From Murimonas intestini (GTDB lineage: Bacteria > Bacillota > Clostridia > Lachnospirales > Lachnospiraceae): a stretch of 64,000 bases of DNA. Below the pieces are notes generated by a model, which saw nothing but the letters and a program-made list of their open reading frames with translations, ran no database searches and was not told the DNA's origin. Positions within the stretch are counted from its first letter, which is position 1. Every line of letters begins with the position of its first letter. Below are positions 59,491 to 64,000 of this stretch, piece after piece. Where the stretch lies: positions 682,001 through 746,000 of the forward strand of contig QGGY01000001.1 of assembly GCA_003148945.1 (NCBI GenBank), read 5' to 3'. Both the position numbers and the translations under genes were made by a program.

Positions 59491-60444
59491 ATGGAAATAT
59501 ATGAGCAGACGCAGGGCAGGAATTACATTCTTGCAGTTGACGGAGGCGGAACGAAAACAATATTTTTGGTGGCCGACTGCAGAGGCAATGTTATCACCAG
59601 GCTGGAAGCGGGCCCTTTGAATCTGAATGGCCAGAAGAAAGAGGCGGTGCGGGATATGCTGCTGGATGCAGCCGGCCGTCTGAAACAAAGGGGCTTTGAA
59701 CCGGCACATTGTATGCAGGCAGGCATCGGGACGGCGGGCATCAGTAATCCTGAGTCAGCCGGTTTATTAAAAGAAATTTTCAGAAGCGCAGGATTTATTT
59801 GTGAGATCAATATGTTTGGAGATCATGAGACAGCTCTGGCTGCTGCATTTCCTTCCTGTGAGGGCTGTATTTTAATTGCAGGAACGGGGTCTGTCTGCAT
59901 GGGAATGATGGAGTCAGAGGGCAATAAAAAGCTGTACAGGGCCGGAGGTTACGGGCATCTTATTGACGATGGGGGCAGCGCTTATTTTATTGGAAAAGAA
60001 ATACTCTCTGCAGCAGTACAAAGTGAGGACTGCAGGGAAAAGAAGACGATACTCACTCAAATGATTTTTAAAAAGCTGCATCTGTCTTGTGTGGAAGAGA
60101 TGATCAGATGGGTCTATGATGAGAAGAGGACAAAAAATGAAATTGCAGCCCTGGCGGTTTTATGCGGTGACGCTGCGGGTGAAAGGGATAAGACAGCATG
60201 TGAAATACTTGACAGAAGCGCAGATGAACTGGCAAAGCTGGCAAAAGCTGTGCTGTGCCATATGCCGGGAAAGCATGATCTGGTATTTTCAGGAAGTGTC
60301 CTGCTTAAAAATGAGCATGTCTGCAGGAAGACACAAGAACTGCTGTTAGAGGAATTTCCGGATATTCATATAAAACTGGCAAAAACAGAGTCGGCGGAGG
60401 GGACACTCAGGCTGATGATGAAGAGAAAGGCAGGAGCAAAATGA
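59491..60444 (+). CDS. N-acetylglucosamine/MurNAc kinase-like protein (BadF/BadG family)
   Basis: The 317-residue protein has the BadF/BadG/BcrA ATPase fold used by GlcNAc kinases and by clostridial MurK. It has ILAVDGGGTKTIFLVADCRG (phosphate 1), GGYGHLIDDGGSAYFIGKEI, LIAGTGSVCMGM and VFSGSVLL (adenosine motif). After import by an ABC transporter MurNAc must be phosphorylated, and MurK of Clostridium acetobutylicum belongs to this family. The substrate is therefore inferred as MurNAc and/or GlcNAc. GTT ATG follows AGAGAGG; it overlaps the ROK gene by 4 bp. Confidence 0.85.
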   Translation: MEIYEQTQGRNYILAVDGGGTKTIFLVADCRGNVITRLEAGPLNLNGQKKEAVRDMLLDAAGRLKQRGFEPAHCMQAGIGTAGISNPESAGLLKEIFRSAGFICEINMFGDHETALAAAFPSCEGCILIAGTGSVCMGMMESEGNKKLYRAGGYGHLIDDGGSAYFIGKEILSAAVQSEDCREKKTILTQMIFKKLHLSCVEEMIRWVYDEKRTKNEIAALAVLCGDAAGERDKTACEILDRSADELAKLAKAVLCHMPGKHDLVFSGSVLLKNEHVCRKTQELLLEEFPDIHIKLAKTESAEGTLRLMMKRKAGAK

Positions 60445-61355
60445 AAAAATATCTGGCAGTTGATATAGGAGGAACCTTTATTAAGTACAGCCTGATAACC
60501 GGCGGTTATCATGTCTTAGAGGAAGGTGATGAGCCTACGCTTAAAGATCCGGAACAGTTTTTAGATCAGGTCAAAAATCTGGTAAGAAGATATTGTCAGG
60601 ATATATGCGGCATAGCTGTCTGCATGGGAGGCTTTATCAACCCTGTTACAGGAGAAAATACGGATTACAGCGTAGGTGAAAATTTCCGGAGGTATAATTT
60701 AAAAAAAGAGCTGACTGATGCCTTTGGGATGCATGTAATGATTGAAAATGACAGTAACTGCGCCGCTGTAGGAGAATTGGTGAAAGGGGCCGGCAGAGGG
60801 GCCAGGCAGTTGTGCATGCTGACCTTCGGCACAGGAATCGGCGGGGCAATGATCATAAATGGGGGGCTGTACCGGGGAAGCCATTATAAGGCAGCAGAAG
60901 CCGGGCTGGTAAAACTGGGTTTCTGCAGGGAGAGCTGTTCCGGAAACACGGCGCTGGAGGGAGAAAGCGCCGGGGCCACTTCTGTGTTGGTAAAAGAAGT
61001 ATCACATGCTCTTGGAAGGAAAGTGGACGGTGTCTATATTTTTGAACATTTGGACGATCCTGTTATCTTCGGAATCTACCGTGAATGGCTGAAAAAGGCG
61101 GCAATGATCACCGGAAATATGGCAATGCTTATGGACCCTGAGAAAGTACTGATAGGCGGGGCTGTATCACATCAGCCCCGGTTTTTACAGGACCTGTCAG
61201 AAGAAGTCTACTGCCTTTATCCCCAGCTAAAGGCATATACAGCAATTGAAGCGTGCCGTCTTGGAAATCAGGCCGGGAGGATAGGCGCCTTGTATTTATA
61301 CATGAAGGCATATGAAAAGGAGGAGGCAGATGAACTTGACAGAGAATATATATAA
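60441..61355 (+). CDS. ROK-family sugar kinase
   Basis: The 304-residue kinase has the N-terminal DIGGTFIKYSL, the catalytic region MIENDSNCAAVGELVKGAGR (D-N-x-A), then LTFGTGIGGAMIINGGLYRG. The zinc site C-x-C-G-x-x-G-C is changed: CRESCSGNTALEG has only two Cys, so zinc binding is doubtful. The end has the adenine motif VLIGGAVSHQPRF. Likely a second GlcNAc/ManNAc or glucosidic kinase. It shares bases with the BadF-type gene and with the GH4 start. Confidence 0.85.
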   Translation: MKKYLAVDIGGTFIKYSLITGGYHVLEEGDEPTLKDPEQFLDQVKNLVRRYCQDICGIAVCMGGFINPVTGENTDYSVGENFRRYNLKKELTDAFGMHVMIENDSNCAAVGELVKGAGRGARQLCMLTFGTGIGGAMIINGGLYRGSHYKAAEAGLVKLGFCRESCSGNTALEGESAGATSVLVKEVSHALGRKVDGVYIFEHLDDPVIFGIYREWLKKAAMITGNMAMLMDPEKVLIGGAVSHQPRFLQDLSEEVYCLYPQLKAYTAIEACRLGNQAGRIGALYLYMKAYEKEEADELDREYI

Positions 61356-62664
61356 AGGCAGAGGCGTTAAGGTTGTTACCATCGGAGGCGGCTCCAGCTA
61401 TACGCCGGAGCTGGTGGAAGGCTTTATAAAGCGTTTTGATACACTTCCGGTGACTGAACTGTGGCTTGTGGATGTGGAAGAGGGGGCAGAAAAAATGAAC
61501 ATAGTCGCCGGACTGGCAAGAAGAATGGCAGCCCGGGCAGGTGTCCCCATGGAGATATATACGACTCTGGACAGGAGAAAGGCGCTCTCAGGAGCCGATT
61601 TTGTCACGACCCAGCTTCGCGTGGGGCAGCTGGAAGCAAGGATAAAGGATGAGAGGATCCCTCTTGCCCACGGCATACTCGGACAGGAGACTAACGGGGC
61701 CGGGGGACTGTTTAAAGGACTTAGGACACTTCCTGTCATTGCCGGCATCTGCCGCGATATGAAGGAAATATGTCCGGATGCATGGCTGATCAATTTTACA
61801 AATCCTGTGGGTATGGTGATGGAAGGAATACACCGGTATACGGATTTTGATAAGATCATAGGTCTCTGCAATGTGCCGCTGGGGATGCACAAAGCAATAG
61901 CTGATTTGCTGAAACGCCCCATGGATGAGGTGAAGGTAGAATTTGGGGGACTGAACCATATGGTATTTGCCACCCGGGTGGAGGCAGACGGAGCTGATGT
62001 CACCAGGGAAGTAATAAAACTCTGGGGGGACCAGAGCGTTTCGAATATCACATCTATTTCCTGGGATCCTGATTTTATGGATGCACTGGGGGTGATCCCC
62101 TGCTCTTATCACAGGTATTTTTACATGACTAAAGAATATCTGGAAGAAGCTCTTGAGAAATATCAGAAGCATGAAGTGAGGGCTGAGTTTGTCAAGGGTG
62201 TGGAGGATGAACTTTTTGCCCTGTACAAAGATCCCACGCTCTGTGAGAAGCCAAAACAGCTGGAGAAGCGGGGCGGGGCATATTACAGTGATGCGGCGTG
62301 CAGTCTGATCAATTCCATTTACAATGACAAAGGAGATATCCAGGTGGTAAATACTGTAAACAGAGGCGCCGTAGAAAATTTCGAAGATGATGAAATCGTA
62401 GAGGTGAGCTGCCGTATTACCAGGAATGGACCTGTACCTGTCAAAATTGGCAGGCTGCCCAAAGCAGTGAACGGACTCATTCAGCAGATCAAATCATTTG
62501 AAATTGCAGGATCAGAAGCAGCCTTTACCGGGGATAAAAAGAAAGTCCTTCTGGCGCTGATGATTAATCCGCTGGTGATGTCCCAGAAGACAGCGAAAGC
62601 CGTAATGGAAGAATTGCTGGAGGCACACAGGGAATATCTGCCGCAGTTCTATGGCCGCAAATAA
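61330..62664 (+). CDS. Family 4 glycosidase (6-phospho-beta-glucosidase-like)
   Basis: The 444-residue NAD-dependent hydrolase of GH4 has the dinucleotide-binding start VKVVTIGGGSSYTPELVEGF, the GQETNGAGGLFKGLRTLPVI region, INFTNPVG, CNVPLGMH and GLNHMVFATRVE. The Cys in CNVP and His in GLNH bind the catalytic metal. The family includes 6-phospho-alpha- and beta-glucosidases; the sequence C-N-V-P is found in 6-phospho-beta-glucosidases. Substrate here may be a phosphorylated amino-sugar disaccharide, as fits the operon. The frame opens at 61312 in the ROK gene, but AGGAGG favours ATG 61330. Confidence 0.87.
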   Translation: MNLTENIYKGRGVKVVTIGGGSSYTPELVEGFIKRFDTLPVTELWLVDVEEGAEKMNIVAGLARRMAARAGVPMEIYTTLDRRKALSGADFVTTQLRVGQLEARIKDERIPLAHGILGQETNGAGGLFKGLRTLPVIAGICRDMKEICPDAWLINFTNPVGMVMEGIHRYTDFDKIIGLCNVPLGMHKAIADLLKRPMDEVKVEFGGLNHMVFATRVEADGADVTREVIKLWGDQSVSNITSISWDPDFMDALGVIPCSYHRYFYMTKEYLEEALEKYQKHEVRAEFVKGVEDELFALYKDPTLCEKPKQLEKRGGAYYSDAACSLINSIYNDKGDIQVVNTVNRGAVENFEDDEIVEVSCRITRNGPVPVKIGRLPKAVNGLIQQIKSFEIAGSEAAFTGDKKKVLLALMINPLVMSQKTAKAVMEELLEAHREYLPQFYGRK

Positions 62665-62677
62665 CGGAGGGGATCTG

Positions 62678-63652
62678 ATGAGGACGATTGATATTACAGC
62701 GGGCAGCAGGGAAGCAAAGCAGGCATACAGCCTGTATGAGCAGGCTTGTGAAGAGCAGGATATGCTCCATCTTCCGCTCACAGACCGGGAATTTGAAGAA
62801 AAATTTCTGCTCCCACAGGAGGGAATGGAGAAAATATCACTTATTCTGGAAGGCGGCAGGGCATTTGCGTCAGGTGTGGCTGACCGGCTGACAGGAAAAC
62901 TGTTTGTGACTATGGCTGTGACAGAGAAAAGCAGCAGAAGGCAGGGGTTTGGAAGAGCAGTATTATATGATCTGGAAAAACGCCTTATGGAATTGAACGG
63001 TAAGAAGGAGCTGGAGATTTCTTTTTTTAATCCCGTACCCCTGCCCTGGGGGATCACAGGAGATAAAAAGATAGAACACCCTAATACTCCGGGAGTTGAT
63101 GTCCGTTCAGATGCATATATATTCCTGAAGAATTGCGGATACAGGGATTTTGCCATGCAGAACAGCTACTATCTGGAACTGTCAGATTATAAGCTTCCGG
63201 AGAAGATGGCGGAAAAAAGACTGCAGCTGGAAAAAGAGGGGATCACATTTACTTTTTATGATCCAGATGTACATACACATATGGAAAAAATGCTCCGGGA
63301 TTTTCAGAATCCGCTGTGGGAGAAAGAGCTGCTTAAAGAGACCTCCCGGGAGAGGGGCGGCAGACCGGTGCTTGTTCCTGTTTATCAGGGACGTGTCTGC
63401 GGATTTGCAGGCCCGCTGGATGTGGAAAAGAGTAAAAGAGGATATTTTTCCGGTATTGGGATTGATGAAGCTTTCCGGGGAAAAGGCCTTGCAAAGGTTT
63501 TATTTTGCCTTCTGTGTGAAGGACTCAAGGAGAGGGGCGCGGAATTTATGACATTGTTCACCGGTGAAAATAATCCTGCAAGGAATATCTATGAGGCAGT
63601 GGGATTTTCCATTATACGGTCATGGGCAGATATGAGAAAACGCCAGTTGTAA
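62678..63652 (+). CDS. GNAT N-acetyltransferase, two domains
   Basis: The 324-residue protein has two GNAT-like halves. The first has VTMAVTEKSSRRQGFGRAVL (R-R-x-G-x-G-R) and the second has GIGIDEAFRGKGLAKVLFCL (R-G-K-G) then FMTLFTGENNPARNIYEAVG and FSIIRSWADMRK. Both have complete CoA loops. GGAGGGG precedes the ATG at 62678; the frame from 62651 overlaps the GH4 end. In the MurNAc operon it may acetylate an amino sugar, but GNAT proteins also occur by chance in such places. Confidence 0.8.
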   Translation: MRTIDITAGSREAKQAYSLYEQACEEQDMLHLPLTDREFEEKFLLPQEGMEKISLILEGGRAFASGVADRLTGKLFVTMAVTEKSSRRQGFGRAVLYDLEKRLMELNGKKELEISFFNPVPLPWGITGDKKIEHPNTPGVDVRSDAYIFLKNCGYRDFAMQNSYYLELSDYKLPEKMAEKRLQLEKEGITFTFYDPDVHTHMEKMLRDFQNPLWEKELLKETSRERGGRPVLVPVYQGRVCGFAGPLDVEKSKRGYFSGIGIDEAFRGKGLAKVLFCLLCEGLKERGAEFMTLFTGENNPARNIYEAVGFSIIRSWADMRKRQL

Positions 63653-63671
63653 TATTTCAGGAGGAACATCT

Positions 63672-64000
63672 ATGGAAATGATAGAAAAGCAGAAAACTAT
63701 TATGGCAGTGGGAGGACATGTGGGGGATGCAGAATTGACCTGCGGCGGTGTACTGGCCAGCCTGTCATTAAAAGGATACAGGGTCATCACGGTGGCTCTG
63801 ACAGGGGGTGAGAGAGGGAATCCGCCTCATCTTACGCCGGAAGAATACAGGATACAAAAAGAATGTGAGGCAGAAGAGTTTGCCCGGCTGTTAAATGGAC
63901 AGGCTCTTGTTTATCCTTACGTGGACGGGGAACTCCCTGATAATGAAGAAGTAAGGCTCAGGCTCTGTGATGATATACGCAGATACAAGCCGGCAGCTGT
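63672..64000 (+). CDS. PIG-L family deacetylase, partial at the window end
   Basis: The first 109 codons are seen. The frame starts MEMIEKQKTIMAVGGHVGDA then ELTCGGVLASLSLKGYRVIT and VALTGGERGNPPHLTPEEY. H-x-x-D-A-E corresponds to the PIG-L zinc motif A-H-P-D-D-x-E, with Val-Gly replacing Pro-Asp. These enzymes remove acetyl from GlcNAc-containing molecules such as GlcNAc-PI, mycothiol precursors and chitobiose. It begins 20 bp after the GNAT gene, with AGGAGG. The partner acetyltransferase and deacetylase in one operon hint at a cycle of acetyl groups. Confidence 0.85.
   Translation, partial: MEMIEKQKTIMAVGGHVGDAELTCGGVLASLSLKGYRVITVALTGGERGNPPHLTPEEYRIQKECEAEEFARLLNGQALVYPYVDGELPDNEEVRLRLCDDIRRYKPAA

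Noticed and set aside
61398-62172. Long minus-strand frames of about 200 codons
   Set aside because: Shadows of the GH4 gene; no ribosome binding site.
1-64000. CRISPR array, rRNA or tRNA genes
   Set aside because: No regular repeat-spacer pattern and no conserved RNA gene sequence was found on inspection.

Overview
The window looks like chromosomal DNA of a gut-type Clostridia, most likely a Lachnospiraceae (genus not called). The main reasons are the conserved housekeeping block at 44.6-54.1 kb (radical SAM TIGR03960 / DUF2344 partner / RNase G, then L21-Prp-L27-Obg-YhbY-NadD-YqeK-RsfS), strong AGGAGG ribosome binding sites, frequent TTG/GTG starts, and an accessory part rich in two-component/ABC modules and an AAA-ATPase-like/PD-(D/E)XK gene.

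Layout. 0-3.4 kb: small stand-alone genes, several broken (LemA tail, DUF3795, GNAT/DUF3788 scrap, GyrI-like, flavodoxin-ferredoxin with frameshift, YciI-like). 3.5-8.8 kb: LytTR regulator, GHKL kinase, ABC ATPase and FtsX-type permease. 9.0-13.5 kb: AT-rich LanFEG-type lantibiotic/cationic-peptide immunity transporter with its own OmpR regulator and kinase, just after an EAL-domain scrap. 13.6-21.9 kb: methyltransferases, two DUF3592-like membrane proteins, a decayed DUF2207-like gene, an HTH-DUF5680 repressor, a double-GNAT gene behind a candidate leader peptide, a second DUF3795 copy and a CatA-like acetyltransferase. 22.0-28.9 kb: AraC regulator divergent from a HAD / GH3 / GPH symporter sugar operon, then a GltD-like oxidoreductase. 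29-30.6 kb: AAA-ATPase-like gene. 30.8-37.0 kb: OmpR/kinase pair plus lipoprotein, two permeases and an ATPase. 37.2-44.5 kb: TetR operon with a frameshifted acyltransferase, then a dense graveyard of fragments and small genes. 44.6-54.1 kb: core genes. 54.4 kb to the end: a MurNAc/amino-sugar operon (RpiR regulator, MurQ, ABC importer, two sugar kinases, GH4, GNAT, PIG-L deacetylase running off the edge).

The most unusual signal is at the scale of the accessory regions. Small stand-alone genes (GNAT, DUF3795, methyltransferase, GyrI-like, PEBP, MBL-fold and similar) are repeatedly separated by a related 40-60 bp spacer. Its left part reads AAATYCCRGTT, often forming a hairpin, and its right part reads about GAAAATTTGAATTTGTRGAGG, ending at the next ribosome binding site. 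Many of the genes are truncated, and three GNAT reading frames run into pieces of other families. Together with a 470-bp indel-free duplication 19.3 kb apart, this resembles a gene-cassette-like landscape with no visible recombinase. That interpretation is inference; the repeated spacers and chimeric junctions are read directly from the sequence. No CRISPR array, rRNA, tRNA, complete transposase or complete integrase was found.
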